NCBI RefSeq assembly: GCF_014280935.1
Contig: NZ_JACLZI010000061.1
Coordinates: 173,907 to 237,906 of the forward strand
Direction: 5' to 3'
DNA from: Aquibacillus kalidii
Lineage (GTDB): Bacteria; Bacillota; Bacilli; Bacillales; Amphibacillaceae
Length of the DNA: 64,000 bases
Shown piece after piece: positions 9,001-17,369 of this stretch (position 1 is its first letter; each line of letters starts with the position of its first letter). The notes beneath the pieces are model-generated. The model saw only the letters and a list, made by a program, of their open reading frames with translations. It made no database searches and was not told where the DNA came from. The translations under genes and the position numbers were made by a program.

Positions 9001-10679
9001 AGTACTTAGCTAGTTTAGCTGCAAAAGAAAAGATTAAAGTGAAGCAACTATGGTTAGAGCCAATACCTGAGCATATTTATCTTGATAATTTACTTAATAA
9101 ATACCCATCTCTTGAGGATAATGCAACTGTGCTTAACCCGATTATTGGTGAATATGATGATCCGGCTAATCAAAAGCAAGAGGTACTTCGGATGCCTATC
9201 ACAGAGGATGGAAATTCGATTATCTACGGTGTGGCAGGCTCTGGGAAAACAACTTTCATTTCAACATTGGTTTACTCACTAATGGAGGCTCATACACCAG
9301 ATGAAGTGAATCTCTATTTACTTGATTTTGGTTCAGAAACGATGACGTGGTTTAAACAAGCGCCACACATTGGGGATGTCATGCTATCTAATGATAGTGA
9401 AAAAATCGCGAACTTATTTAAGATGTTGGGCAGTGAAATTGAAAAGAGGAAGAAGCTATTCTCGAATTATGGGGGGGACTTCTTAACCTATAACAGGCAA
9501 GCAGCTGATAGCCTTCCATCTGTTGTTGTGATCATACATAATTATGCTGTCTTCTCTGAGATTTTTGAAGAATATGAAGAAACCGTATCATTTTTAACGA
9601 GAGAGGGAACCAAATATGGAATCTACTTTATCGTTACTGCATCTAATACGGGAGCAATTCGTTTTAGATTACTACAAAACTTTAAGCAAATGTATTTATT
9701 GCAGTTGAATGACCCTTCTGACTACTCAGGTGTAATAGGGAATGTAGATGGTGTTTATCCTTCGAAATTTAAAGGGAGAGGGATATTCAAAACGGATGAG
9801 GTTTATGAGTTTCAAGTAGCAAAGATTTCTGAACAAGTGGAAGATAATTATCAGTTCATTACAGAGTATTGTTTAAATTATCAAAACAGGTGGGGGAAGT
9901 CGGGAGCTAAAAAGATCCCTACTCTTCCAGCGCATGTAGATGTTGAATATTTGTTAGATGAAATTCGAAATAAGCAATCCATGAGGCTACCAATTGGCGT
10001 AGAGAAACAATCGCTTGAGATCTGTAACTTTAACTTTGAAAGTTACATTAACCTAGTACTTGCGAGTAGTGGAAGTGACTGTAGTCCGTTTATGGAGGGC
10101 TTTGCCAATTTACTTTCTATTGGAACAGAGCGTGAAGTTATTGTACTTGATCCTAGTGAGAACTTTGATTCTACGTTGCACAGTAGTTATCAATATGTTT
10201 CAGGACCTACGCAACTTGAGAACAAAGCTATTCAGTTATTTGATACGCTTGTACACCGAAATAACACGCTAAAGGATGCTATAGAAAATGGTTTAGAGAA
10301 ACCAGTCTTTGATGACATAGTTTGTTTAATTGATTCATTCTCAGAGCTCCAAAACTATTTATCTGATGACAGCCTGGACAAATTGAAGGTGTTCCTGGAT
10401 AAAGGTGAAGGCCTTCAAGTAACGATTATTATATCAGATAGTCCTGATAAGCTTAATACGTTTTCTTTTGATGAATGGTATAAAAAACATGTGTCACTAA
10501 GTGATTTAATATGGATTGGTAATGGAATTACTGATCAATTTGCATTGAAGTTAAAAATGTCAACGGAACTGTATAAGGAAATACCAGAAGAATTTGGCTA
10601 TGTAGTAACAAAAGGTAATCCAAGACTTGTTAAATTACTAACTACTACCGCTACTGAGGAGGAGCTAGTGTATGGATAA
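6063..10679 (+). CDS. essC: T7SS membrane ATPase EssC/YukBA with N-terminal FHA domain
   Basis: This 1538-residue FtsK/SpoIIIE-type motor drives type VII secretion. Residues 1-100 form a first FHA-like fold. Residues 110-185 form a canonical FHA domain (GR at 118-119, SSSH at 133-136, NGTYVNG at 155-161). Two membrane segments lie at about 263-320. ATPase domain 1 has Walker A GMTGSGKSE at 714-722 and a Walker B-like LIDYKGGG. ATPase domain 2 has Walker A GVAGSGKTT at 1056-1064. A third domain from about 1335 lacks a recognisable Walker A. Start is the ATG after AGGGGAG. The stop overlaps the EsaB gene by 8 bases. The intact FHA motifs and the adjacent kinase/phosphatase genes suggest phosphothreonine-dependent control. 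Confidence 0.95.
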   Translation: MKLILTLFDQGKALNLVLPETITGRYILTTVDDKEQSVDLMAIEAEDGVWYLKSNKTAFLKTTDNQILINTAIKPYQTYTIFRDNQSAPALLYVEPSGTQDRNEYTKHYVTSNSIKIGRAKDSQICFANKLVSSSHCVIEFNQNAAVIKDLHSANGTYVNGERIEEKELIVGDVIYLMGLKIIYNGRLLSLNNPDLSVFLDKHAFQPYQPEEPVMEDEDELDDFNVEEETKDLFYRSPRFKRDIENTEIKIDPPPQQNNMEETPLMLMLGPSITMGMASLFTGLFTLQNVMRTNGDIMYALPTLMMSLSMLLGTVLWPILTKKHEKKKKKENEKIRQEKYKKYLEDMKVVIEEECRHQSEILHENHIPLNDCINRIRIRDRNLWERVIGQNDFLKLRLGIGDVPLNAEIKFPEKKFSLDDDNLQDELYKLADTPKTLKDVPVTLSLIEEPITGIIGKRKLVQDMVKGLIFQLTALHSYDELKLVFIYDKDEQDVWQFLRWLPHVWDEGKAVRFVASDANEVKELSAYLEKEISRRSEFDGNELGELTQHYVVFSMNKALASKAEMINLLLKEKKNIGFSLLTLYDELKDLPKESTMVVELNDETSKIYDKDDITGQFTAFDVDVYMPEDATDLAVQLANIQLSSSVEEYTLPEMLTFLEMFGVGKIEHLNALTRWKENNPTLTIETPIGVRTSGELFKLDLHEKYHGPHGLIAGMTGSGKSEFIMTFILSLAVNYHPDEVSFILIDYKGGGMANAFHELPHLAGTITNLDGAAVKRSLISIQSELKRRQAIFSETSRRINESNIDIYKYQKLYREGVVTEPLQHLFMISDEFAELKTQQPEFMDQLVSAARIGRSLGVHLILATQKPSGVVDDQIWSNSKFRISLKVQEKADSMEVIKRPDAAELSTTGRFYLQVGYNEVFELGQSAWGGAPYYPTDKVEKSKDDSVVVIDNLGRVIKNARLEKHTKVKNPPKQLDEVTKYLASLAAKEKIKVKQLWLEPIPEHIYLDNLLNKYPSLEDNATVLNPIIGEYDDPANQKQEVLRMPITEDGNSIIYGVAGSGKTTFISTLVYSLMEAHTPDEVNLYLLDFGSETMTWFKQAPHIGDVMLSNDSEKIANLFKMLGSEIEKRKKLFSNYGGDFLTYNRQAADSLPSVVVIIHNYAVFSEIFEEYEETVSFLTREGTKYGIYFIVTASNTGAIRFRLLQNFKQMYLLQLNDPSDYSGVIGNVDGVYPSKFKGRGIFKTDEVYEFQVAKISEQVEDNYQFITEYCLNYQNRWGKSGAKKIPTLPAHVDVEYLLDEIRNKQSMRLPIGVEKQSLEICNFNFESYINLVLASSGSDCSPFMEGFANLLSIGTEREVIVLDPSENFDSTLHSSYQYVSGPTQLENKAIQLFDTLVHRNNTLKDAIENGLEKPVFDDIVCLIDSFSELQNYLSDDSLDKLKVFLDKGEGLQVTIIISDSPDKLNTFSFDEWYKKHVSLSDLIWIGNGITDQFALKLKMSTELYKEIPEEFGYVVTKGNPRLVKLLTTTATEEELVYG

Positions 10680-10923
10680 GGTCTTAGTAGAAATATATGT
10701 TCCTGCATCCAGTCAAACCTTTGATGTGTTTGTCCCTATAGAAAGTAAGATACATGAAGTGGTGCACCTTGTATCCAATACAATGACAGAACTTTCTCAA
10801 GGGTATTATCGAAGTACGAAAGATACAGTGTTGTGTGAAAGGGATACAGGAATCATTTTAGACATCAATGCTACGGCGGAGGAAATAGGATTAATAAACG
10901 GTTCAAAGTTGATGTTGGTTTAA
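10672..10923 (+). CDS. esaB: T7SS ubiquitin-like protein EsaB/YukD
   Basis: An 83-residue protein with the YukD/EsaB ubiquitin-like pattern: an N-terminal beta strand VLVEIYVPASSQTFDVFVP, a helix HEVVHLVSNTMTEL, and a C-terminal strand ending NGSKLMLV. Members are small cytoplasmic accessory factors required for T7 secretion. It overlaps the end of essC by 8 bases, indicating translational coupling. In B. subtilis the order is yukE-yukD-yukC-yukBA; here EsaB follows the ATPase and no YukC/EssB gene accompanies it. Confidence 0.85.
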   Translation: MDKVLVEIYVPASSQTFDVFVPIESKIHEVVHLVSNTMTELSQGYYRSTKDTVLCERDTGIILDINATAEEIGLINGSKLMLV

Positions 10924-11021
10924 ATGAAAATACTATTGTGGATTACGAGGAGATTCTGTACAATCAAGCACCTTTAATTTTGTTTGTCATGAACATGTAC
11001 TAACTAATTGTTACTTGCTCA

Positions 11022-11052
11022 CCCATTGGCATCGTATTGTAATGCCAATGGG
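11022..11052. other. Perfect hairpin before the lipoprotein array
   Basis: The 11-base arms CCCATTGGCAT and ATGCCAATGGG flank a 9-base loop, with no T run after them. It separates the ATPase/EsaB unit from the lipoprotein array and could be an RNA-processing stem, a weak terminator or an operator. The rest of the 175-base gap shows no other gene. Confidence 0.5.
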
Positions 11053-11098
11053 GAATATGATCATCATCTTTTAAACATCATGAGGGTGAGGTGTGAGG

Positions 11099-11851
11099 TT
11101 GAAAAAGAGAACAATATTCATTTTGATTTTACTAATGTTATTAATGGGCGTGACGGGCTGTATGAGTGAAGCTTCATCGCAAGAGGCCATTTTAACCTAT
11201 TTAGAAGAAAAATATGATGAAAAGTTTGAGGTGGAAGCTTTTGATGAGGGTAATGAGGCTTTAAAGCAAATGTATGGAGGTGACGAATTAATTGCTCATC
11301 CTGTGGGAAAACCGGAGCATGTGTTTCTGGCTGGTGAGTACCGAGAGCGAGATGGGGAGTATTATGATAATTATGTTTTGTCGATATGGCAAGATGAATT
11401 AACAAGACATTATGATGAAAAAATTAGTGAAATTCTCGTTGGGATGGATTATGAGTATAGAGTTTTATTGTATGTATTAGGAGAAAATTATGATAAGACA
11501 ATGAAAAGTATGTCAGCATTTGACTATTTTGAAACTGAGAATAATGAGGGTTCACTAACATTTAGTGTAGCGATTAAGACGTCAGATTCACCTGATATTA
11601 AAGAATATAAAAAGGCAATTTATGAATTGTTGCAATTAGCAAATGCTATAAATGTTAAAACAACGGGTGTGTCAATTGGTTTTGTACATAATTCAGCTGA
11701 TGTCAAAGATTATATTAGAACCTCGGCGATAAATAATACTCCATGGTCAAACATGGTAGGGGAAGTATATGGAACTGTAACTTTGGATAATAGATTGGAT
11801 ATTAATAGTCCAGATAAAGTAGAAGAATATTATGAAAAGTTAGCGGAATGA
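11099..11851 (+). CDS. Tandem lipoprotein 1 (candidate lipase immunity protein)
   Basis: Member 1 of six paralogues. The TTG start at 11099 is preferred over the GTG at 11093 because the same TTG is shared by all six copies and lies behind GAGGGTGAGGTG. The signal peptide ends in lipobox VTGC (Cys21), giving an outward-facing membrane lipoprotein. The first ~100 residues (YLEEKYDEKFEVEAF, HVFLAGE, YYDNYVLSIW) are nearly identical between copies. The middle, about residues 105-190, differs. The C-terminal block DYIRTSAINNTPWSN is conserved again. Position beside a T7SS lipase gene suggests protection of the producer's own membrane, as for TilA-type lipoproteins of S. aureus TslA. The family assignment is inferential. 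Confidence 0.8.
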   Translation: MKKRTIFILILLMLLMGVTGCMSEASSQEAILTYLEEKYDEKFEVEAFDEGNEALKQMYGGDELIAHPVGKPEHVFLAGEYRERDGEYYDNYVLSIWQDELTRHYDEKISEILVGMDYEYRVLLYVLGENYDKTMKSMSAFDYFETENNEGSLTFSVAIKTSDSPDIKEYKKAIYELLQLANAINVKTTGVSIGFVHNSADVKDYIRTSAINNTPWSNMVGEVYGTVTLDNRLDINSPDKVEEYYEKLAE

Positions 11852-11856
11852 TCGAC

Positions 11857-12032
11857 ACTAAACAATTTAAATGATGAGGAAAAAAATATACTACTTCAAT
11901 TATTTTATTTTTAATTTTCCGCCAAAGAATAGAATTAAAAATTTGACTATGCATGGGAGGATATTTTGTGATAGTTGTTTGTTACTTACTTAATGCCTAT
12001 CACTCAATCATGAGTACAAATAAATATTAAGA
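11857..12032 (+). pseudogene. Lipase 5' fragment 1 plus conserved tail
   Basis: Just after lipoprotein 1, the DNA encodes the start region of the lipase (NNLNDEEKNILLQL.YF) and then stops. It resumes near the 'TATGCATGGGA' codons and runs directly into the tail sequence shared by all truncated copies (ending near AAATATTAA). This is the most decayed fragment, with an internal deletion of roughly 200 bases relative to the complete gene. Confidence 0.7.
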
Positions 12033-12073
12033 TCGACCAGTTGGAAAATATAACAAGGTAGGGAGGTGTGAGG

Positions 12074-12817
12074 TTGAAGAGAGGAACAATATTCATAGTG
12101 ATAGTACTAATGTTATTAATAGGAATGACGGGCTGTATGAGTGAATCGTCATCGCAAGAGGCTATTTTAACCTATCTAGAAGAAAAATATGATGAAAAGT
12201 TTGAGGTGGAAGCTTTTAAAGAAGGTAGCGACACATTTAAACAAATGTATGGAGCGGATAAAATAATTGTACATCCGGAAGGTAAACCAGAGCATGTGTT
12301 TTTAGCTGGTGAAGACCGTGACCATGAGGGTGAGTACTATGATAATTACGTTTTATCTATATGGTCAGATGAATTGACGAGGCATTATGAGAAAGAGATC
12401 AATAATATATTATTAGAAAGGAATTATGAGGTTAGATTAAACATTCTTGATGAAAAAAGTGACAGTTCGGATATGGATAAATCTATTTTTGATTATTTGA
12501 AAGATAATAAAGATGTCTGGTTAATTTTGAATGTTGCAATTAAAACCTCGGAGGGTCCAAATATTAATCAATATAACAAACAGATCTTAAATTTATTAAA
12601 GTTAATAGAGGGTACAGGTGTTAAGGATGTCACTGTATCAGTTGGCTTTGTTAATGAGTCTACAAAAATAGTGGATTATATTAGAACATCTGCTGTAAAT
12701 AATATTCAATGGTCTAATCTGGTTGGTGATGTATATGGGGCTGTTACTGTAGATACGCTGCATAATATTCATAAACCAGAGCACGTAAACCAGTACTATG
12801 AAGGGTTTGAGGAGTGA
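12074..12817 (+). CDS. Tandem lipoprotein 2 (candidate immunity protein)
   Basis: A paralogue of lipoprotein 1 with the same lipobox context (GMTGC) and the TTG start at 12074 behind GGGAGGTG. The conserved N-terminal half includes FKEGSDTFKQMYGADK, a shared variant also found in copies 3, 4 and 6, whereas copies 1 and 5 read FDEGNEALKQMYGGDE. The central segment (NNILLERNYEVRLNILDEKSD) is distinctive, consistent with copies diverging where a toxin would be contacted. The C-terminus ends in DYIRTSAVNNIQWSN followed by a short acidic tail. The function is inferred from context. Confidence 0.8.
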   Translation: MKRGTIFIVIVLMLLIGMTGCMSESSSQEAILTYLEEKYDEKFEVEAFKEGSDTFKQMYGADKIIVHPEGKPEHVFLAGEDRDHEGEYYDNYVLSIWSDELTRHYEKEINNILLERNYEVRLNILDEKSDSSDMDKSIFDYLKDNKDVWLILNVAIKTSEGPNINQYNKQILNLLKLIEGTGVKDVTVSVGFVNESTKIVDYIRTSAVNNIQWSNLVGDVYGAVTVDTLHNIHKPEHVNQYYEGFEE

Positions 12818-12823
12818 TAAAAA

Positions 12824-13072
12824 TGTCACTTAATAACTTAAATGATGAAGAAATAATATATTGTTGCAGTTATTGTATTTTGATTTAACGAAGAACGTAA
12901 AAGGTGCAAGTTTGAAGGACATTGGTCAAGCTATGAGAGATTCTGAAAATAGCTGTGAAATTCGCTGTGAAATTCGCAGGAAGGCTCTATCCGAATAAGG
13001 TGGAAATCAGAATCAGGATTTGTTTATTACTTAATGCCTATCACCCAATCATGAATGTTGATAAGTATTAAG
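12824..13072 (+). pseudogene. Lipase 5' fragment 2 plus conserved tail
   Basis: ATG at 12824 begins SLNNLNDEE and then shifts frame within an A-rich codon run. The body is shortened, retains a piece around GAAATTCGCAGGAAGGCTC related to the EARRAALSE codons, and joins the common tail after GGATTTGT. No intact reading frame remains. Confidence 0.7.
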
Positions 13073-13126
13073 AAACGAATAAATATTGATCGATCAATTG
13101 GAAAAGTGGATCAAGGAGGGGGGAGG

Positions 13127-13879
13127 TTGAAAAAGAGAACAATATTCATTTTGATTTTACTAATATTATTAATGGGCGTGACGGGCTGTATGAGTGAAGT
13201 GTCATCGCAAGAAGCTATTTTAACCTATCTAGAAGAAAAATATGATGAAAAGTTTGAGGTGGAAGCTTTTAAAGAAGGGAGCGACGCATTTAAACAAATG
13301 TATGGGGCAGATAAAGTCATTGTCCATCCGGAAGGTAAACCAGAGCATGTGTTTTTAGCTGGTGAATATAGAGAACATGATGGTAAATATTATGATAATT
13401 ATATTTTATCTATATGGTCGGATGAACTTACTAAGCATTTTGAAAAAGAAATAAGTGAAATTTTAACGGGGGTAGATTATGAATATAGGATCTTGTTATA
13501 TGTTGTAGGAGAAAAATACGATAAGACAATGATTGAAATGTCAGTCTTTGACTATCTTGCCAATGTAAATCATGATGCTGATATTATATTAAACTTAGCT
13601 GTTAAAGAAAATCAACGACCAAATATAGATGAGTATTCCAATGAAATATACGATTTATATAAATTAATAAATAGCACAAATACTGAATCAAATAGTGTTT
13701 CCATTGGATTCGTCGATAAATCAACAGATGTTAAAGATTATATTAGAACGTCAGCAGTAAACAATGTACCTTGGTCAAACATGATTGGAAAAATGTATGG
13801 AACGCTTGCAGTTCATAAACAATTTGAAATATCTGACTCAAGTCAAATTGCAGAGTACTATCAACCTATGAGGAAATAA
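13127..13879 (+). CDS. Tandem lipoprotein 3 (candidate immunity protein)
   Basis: The third paralogue. A longer frame opens upstream at 13055, but the TTG at 13127, placed behind AAGGAGGGGGGAGG and directly opening the KKRTIF signal peptide, matches the other copies and is chosen. The lipobox is GVTGC. The variable middle reads GVDYEYRILLYVVGEKYDK, close to copy 1, and the C-terminus DYIRTSAVNNVPWSN resembles copies 5 and 6. Copies thus look like mosaics of one another, suggesting exchange within the array. Confidence 0.8.
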   Translation: MKKRTIFILILLILLMGVTGCMSEVSSQEAILTYLEEKYDEKFEVEAFKEGSDAFKQMYGADKVIVHPEGKPEHVFLAGEYREHDGKYYDNYILSIWSDELTKHFEKEISEILTGVDYEYRILLYVVGEKYDKTMIEMSVFDYLANVNHDADIILNLAVKENQRPNIDEYSNEIYDLYKLINSTNTESNSVSIGFVDKSTDVKDYIRTSAVNNVPWSNMIGKMYGTLAVHKQFEISDSSQIAEYYQPMRK

Positions 13880-13882
13880 ACA

Positions 13883-14234
13883 ATGGCAACTAATAATTTG
13901 AATGATGAAGAAAAAAATACCTTATTACAATTATCCCATTTTGAATTGCCAATTGCAGAGAACCAAGAGCTAAGCTTAAGAGAGATATGGAAAAAAGCAA
14001 TCAGGTATTCTGATGAAAACGGAGGCGAATATCGCAGTTATCCGAATTCTCCAACGAACCAGAAAATATGAAAACTCAAATCTAGCAGACGTGAAATTAA
14101 AAGACTATTGGAATAACAATCAAGCATGTACGGAAAACGAATTAGATTTGTTGGCTATGCATTGGAAGATATTTTATCATATTTGTTTATTTCTTAATGC
14201 CTATCACCCGATTATGAATGTTGATAAGTATTAA
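13883..14234 (+). pseudogene. Lipase 5' fragment 3 plus conserved tail (frameshifted)
   Basis: Starts at an ATG 4 bases after lipoprotein 3 and reads ATNNLNDEEKNTLLQLSHFELP for about 50 codons. It then shifts frame around position 14030; the next frame carries KYENSNLADVKLKDYWNNN and ends in the shared tail AYHPIMNVDKY. The lipase active-site region is absent, so no enzyme can be made. Confidence 0.75.
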
Positions 14235-14289
14235 GAAATAAATAAATATTGATCGATTAATTGGAAAAGTGGAGCAAGGAGGGGGGAGG

Positions 14290-15042
14290 TTGAAAAAGAG
14301 AACAATATTCATTTTGAGTTTACTAATGTTAGTACTAGGGGTGACGGGCTGTATGAGTGAAGTGTCATCGCAAGAAGCCATTTTAACCTATTTAGAAGAA
14401 AAATATGATGAAAAGTTTGAGGTGGAAGCTTTTAAAGAAGGTAGCGACACATTTAAACAAATGTATGGAGCGGATAAGGTAATTGTACACCCGGAAGGTA
14501 AACTAGAGCATGTGTTTTTAGCCGGTGAAGACCGTGATCATGAGGGTGAGTATTATGATAATTACGTTTTATCTATATGGTCAGATGAATTGACGAGGCA
14601 TTATGAGAAAGAGATTAAAAGTATCTTTATAGACAGTGATTATGAGTATAGGTTCTTAATCTATATTGAAGATGATAAATATGATAGTTCTATGATAGGG
14701 ATGTCTGCAATGGATTACTTTAAAAATATAAATAAGGATGTAGGGCTAGTTTTGAAAATGGCTGTTAAAACAAATAGTAATACAAATTTAAATAAATATA
14801 ATAAGAGGGTTTTTGATTTATTTCAACTGGTAAAAGCAGTAGATGTTGAGTCTACAACCCTATCAATAGGGTTTGTAGGGGGAACTGCTGATGTGTCTGA
14901 TTATATTAGAACATCTTCAATCAATAATACTCCTTGGTCTAATATGAAAGGCAAGGTGTTTGGAACAGTCGTTATAGATAACACACTGGATATTTCTACG
15001 CCTAAGGATATCAATCAATACATTGAAATGGATGGAGAGTGA
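14290..15042 (+). CDS. Tandem lipoprotein 4 (candidate immunity protein)
   Basis: The fourth paralogue, TTG start at 14290 behind AAGGAGGGGGGAGG, lipobox GVTGC. The N-terminal half is almost identical to copy 2. The middle (KSIFIDSDYEYRFLIYIEDDKYDSSM) and the stretch around NTNLNKYNKRVFDLFQLV are its own. The C-terminal DYIRTSSINNTPWSN is closest to copy 1. The stop is followed within 7 bases by the fragment-4 ATG, so the two are coupled. Confidence 0.8.
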   Translation: MKKRTIFILSLLMLVLGVTGCMSEVSSQEAILTYLEEKYDEKFEVEAFKEGSDTFKQMYGADKVIVHPEGKLEHVFLAGEDRDHEGEYYDNYVLSIWSDELTRHYEKEIKSIFIDSDYEYRFLIYIEDDKYDSSMIGMSAMDYFKNINKDVGLVLKMAVKTNSNTNLNKYNKRVFDLFQLVKAVDVESTTLSIGFVGGTADVSDYIRTSSINNTPWSNMKGKVFGTVVIDNTLDISTPKDINQYIEMDGE

Positions 15043-15048
15043 CATTAA

Positions 15049-15411
15049 ATGTCTATATCTCATTTAAATGACGAAGAAAAAAATATTTTATTACAACTAT
15101 CTTATTTCAATTTACCTGAGGAAAGAATAAAAGGTAAGAGTATAAAAGAAATCTGGAATAGGGCAAAAAGAATGTCAGGTGATAATGGCGGTGAAGCCCG
15201 AAGAGCAGCCCTATCCGAATTCTTCAACGATCCAGAAAAATATGAAAACTCAAATCTAGCAGATGTTAAATTAAAAGATTATGCGAATAACAATCCAAAC
15301 ATGGATGGAAAAACAGAATTAGATTTGTTGGCTATGCATGGGATGATATTTTATCATATTTGTTTATTTCTTAATGCCTATCACCCAATCATGAATGTTG
15401 ATAAGTATTAA
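15049..15411 (+). pseudogene. Lipase 5' fragment 4, open 120-codon frame
   Basis: The longest uninterrupted fragment. It matches the complete lipase from its start (SHLNDEEKNILLQLSYF) through NGGEARRAALSEFFNDPEKY and KLKDYANNNPNMDG. A small change then puts it out of the lipase frame, and it ends in the common tail LLAMHGMIFYHICLFLNAYH. It lacks the nucleophile elbow. It could still be made as a short protein, since the frame is open and coupled to lipoprotein 4; whether it does anything is unknown. Confidence 0.6.
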
Positions 15412-15472
15412 GAAACAAATAAATATTGATCGTTCAATTGGAAATATAGGTCAAGAAGGGTGAGGTGGGAGG

Positions 15473-16222
15473 TTGAAAAGGAGACCAATATTCATTTTGA
15501 TTTTACTAATGCTATCAATAGGAGTGACGGGCTGTATGAGTAAAGCATCATCGCAAGAGGCCATTTTAACCTATCTAGAGGAAAAATATGATGAAAGGTT
15601 TGAGGTGGAAGCTTTTGATGAGGGTAATGAGGCTTTAAAGCAAATGTATGGAGGCGACGAGTTAATTGCTCATCCTGAGGGAAACCCGGAGCATGTGTTT
15701 TTAGCTGGTGAAGACCGTGACCATGAGGGTGAGTACTATGATAATTATGTCCTATCTATATGGCAAAATGAGCTTACAAAGCATTATAAAGAGGAAATAA
15801 GTAAAATATTAACAGGGCTTGATTATGAGTACAGAATTTTAATATATTCACAAGATGGTTACAACGGATCGAATAAAGGAATGTCAGTATTTGAATATTT
15901 ATCTAATAACAAACAGGATGCTAGCATTGCATTAAAGTTAGCAATTAAAGAAAGTAGTGATCCCAATATAAATAATTACAAAGGGCAAATTTATGAATTA
16001 TATAAACTAGTTAATAATATTGATGCAGAATCAAGTCGTGTTTCTATAGGGGTTGTTGAAAAGTCAACTGGTGTCAAAGACTACATTAGAACATCAGAGG
16101 TAAACAATGTACCTTGGTCAAATATGATTGGTAAAGTGTATGGCACCCTTACAATACACAAGCAATTTGAGATTACAGATCCAAGTCAAATTGAAGAGTA
16201 TTATCGACCAATGGAGGAGTAA
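15473..16222 (+). CDS. Tandem lipoprotein 5 (candidate immunity protein)
   Basis: The fifth paralogue, TTG start directly behind GGTGGGAGG, signal peptide opening KRRPIFILILLML, lipobox GVTGC followed by MSKASS (shared only with copy 6). It has the FDEGNEALKQMYGGDE variant of copy 1 in the N-terminal half, a middle like copy 6 (TGLDYEYRILIYSQDGYNGS), and a C-terminus like copy 3 (HKQFEI..PSQIEEYYRPMEE). This patchwork supports recombination between copies. Confidence 0.8.
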   Translation: MKRRPIFILILLMLSIGVTGCMSKASSQEAILTYLEEKYDERFEVEAFDEGNEALKQMYGGDELIAHPEGNPEHVFLAGEDRDHEGEYYDNYVLSIWQNELTKHYKEEISKILTGLDYEYRILIYSQDGYNGSNKGMSVFEYLSNNKQDASIALKLAIKESSDPNINNYKGQIYELYKLVNNIDAESSRVSIGVVEKSTGVKDYIRTSEVNNVPWSNMIGKVYGTLTIHKQFEITDPSQIEEYYRPMEE

Positions 16223-16224
16223 TA

Positions 16225-16553
16225 AATGTCGATAATTAATTTATATGAATAAGAATAGAACATATTATTACAATTATCTTATTTTGATTTGCAAACAGCT
16301 TAGAAGGAAGCAATGAGAAATCAAAAAACGTTAGTGAAGCCCTTGAGTTGCACTACCCGAATTCTTCAATGACCCAGAAAAATACGAAAACTCAAATCTA
16401 GCAGACGTCAAATTAAAAGATTATGCGAATAACAATCCAAACATGCAAGGTGAATCAGAACCAGGATTTGTTGGCTATGCATGGGAGGATATTTTATGAT
16501 ATTTGTTTGTTACTTAATGCCTATCACCCAATCATGGATGTTGATAAGTATTA
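16225..16553 (+). pseudogene. Lipase 5' fragment 5 plus conserved tail
   Basis: Opens with ATG and SIINLYE, followed at once by TAA and TAG stops. Further on it keeps NDPEKYENSNLADVKLKDYANNNPNM, in another frame, through GFVGYAWEDIL and a TGA. This copy shows the junction most clearly: the lipase frame is intact up to the Trp-Glu-Asp codons and then meets the tail DNA. Confidence 0.75.
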
Positions 16554-16614
16554 AGAAACAAATAAATATTGATCGTCAATTGGAAATGTGGATCAAGAAG
16601 GGCGAGGTGCGAGG

Positions 16615-17364
16615 TTGAAAAGGAGACCAATATTCATTTTGATTTTACTAATGCTATCAATAGGAGTGACGGGCTGTATGAGTAAAGCATCATCGCAAGA
16701 GGCCATTTTAGCTTATCTAGAAGAAAAATATGATGAAAAGTTTGAGGTGGAAGCTTTTAAGGAAGGTAGCGAGGCCTTTAAACAAATGTATGGAGCAGAT
16801 AAAGTCATTGTCCATCCGGAAGGTAAACCAGAGCATGTGTTTTTAGCTGGTGAAGACCGTGACCATGAAGGAGAGTACTATGATAACTATGTTTTATCTA
16901 TATGGCAAGATGAGCTTACCAAGCATTATAAAGAAGAGATTAGTAAGATTTTAGCTGGTATAGATTATAGATATAGAGTTTTACTTTATACACAAGATGG
17001 ATATGATAGTTCATTTAAAGAAATGTCAGTATTTAATTATCTCGAGAATGGTCATAATGACAGTTCTTTAATAATAAACGTAGCAATTTTGACTTCAAAA
17101 GCACCTAGTTTAAATGAATATAGTGAACAGATTTTACAATTAAATAAGTTGGCAAATACTGCAAATACTAAGCCGGCAGGAGTTTCAATAGGATTTGTAG
17201 ATCAAGAAGTAGATGTTACCGATTATATTAGAACTTCAGCAGTAAATAATGTTCAATGGTCAAACATGATAGGTAAAGTATATGGACAGATAACAATTGA
17301 TAATAGATTAAACATTACTAACTCAAATCAACTGAGCGAGTATTTTGAAACCTTCGAGGAGTAG
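16615..17364 (+). CDS. Tandem lipoprotein 6, adjacent to the intact lipase gene
   Basis: The sixth paralogue and the only one followed by a complete toxin gene, hence the best candidate cognate immunity protein. TTG start at 16615 with RBS GGCGAGGTGCGAGG; lipobox GVTGC. Its middle (AGIDYRYRVLLYTQDGYDSSFKEMS) and DYIRTSAVNNVQWSN C-terminus differ from the other copies at the usual variable region. Its stop lies 5 bases before the lipase ATG and its last codons supply the lipase ribosome site GAGGAG, so immunity and toxin are translationally linked. Confidence 0.82.
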   Translation: MKRRPIFILILLMLSIGVTGCMSKASSQEAILAYLEEKYDEKFEVEAFKEGSEAFKQMYGADKVIVHPEGKPEHVFLAGEDRDHEGEYYDNYVLSIWQDELTKHYKEEISKILAGIDYRYRVLLYTQDGYDSSFKEMSVFNYLENGHNDSSLIINVAILTSKAPSLNEYSEQILQLNKLANTANTKPAGVSIGFVDQEVDVTDYIRTSAVNNVQWSNMIGKVYGQITIDNRLNITNSNQLSEYFETFEE

Positions 17365-17369
17365 TTACT

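Larger units (their letters stand above)
11099..17364 (+). repeat. Tandem array: six lipoprotein genes interleaved with lipase fragments
   Basis: Successive lipoprotein starts lie 975, 1053, 1163, 1183 and 1142 bases apart. Each full unit contains a lipoprotein gene, the first ~95 codons of the lipase (often damaged), and a conserved ~60-base tail ending ...GTTGATAAGTATTAA, followed by a short leader with TATTGATCG. The tail is missing before copy 1 and after the intact lipase, which defines the two duplication breakpoints. Confidence 0.85.

Noticed and set aside
6063..10679. Third ATPase domain of EssC as a possible active motor
   Set aside because: No Walker A-like glycine-lysine motif was found after residue 1300; the corresponding segment reads ASSGSDCSPF.
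11118..11405. Minus-strand frame of 95 codons opposite lipoprotein 1
   Set aside because: Shadow of the real gene: antisense to a conserved coding region with no ribosome site. The same applies to other antisense frames inside long genes.
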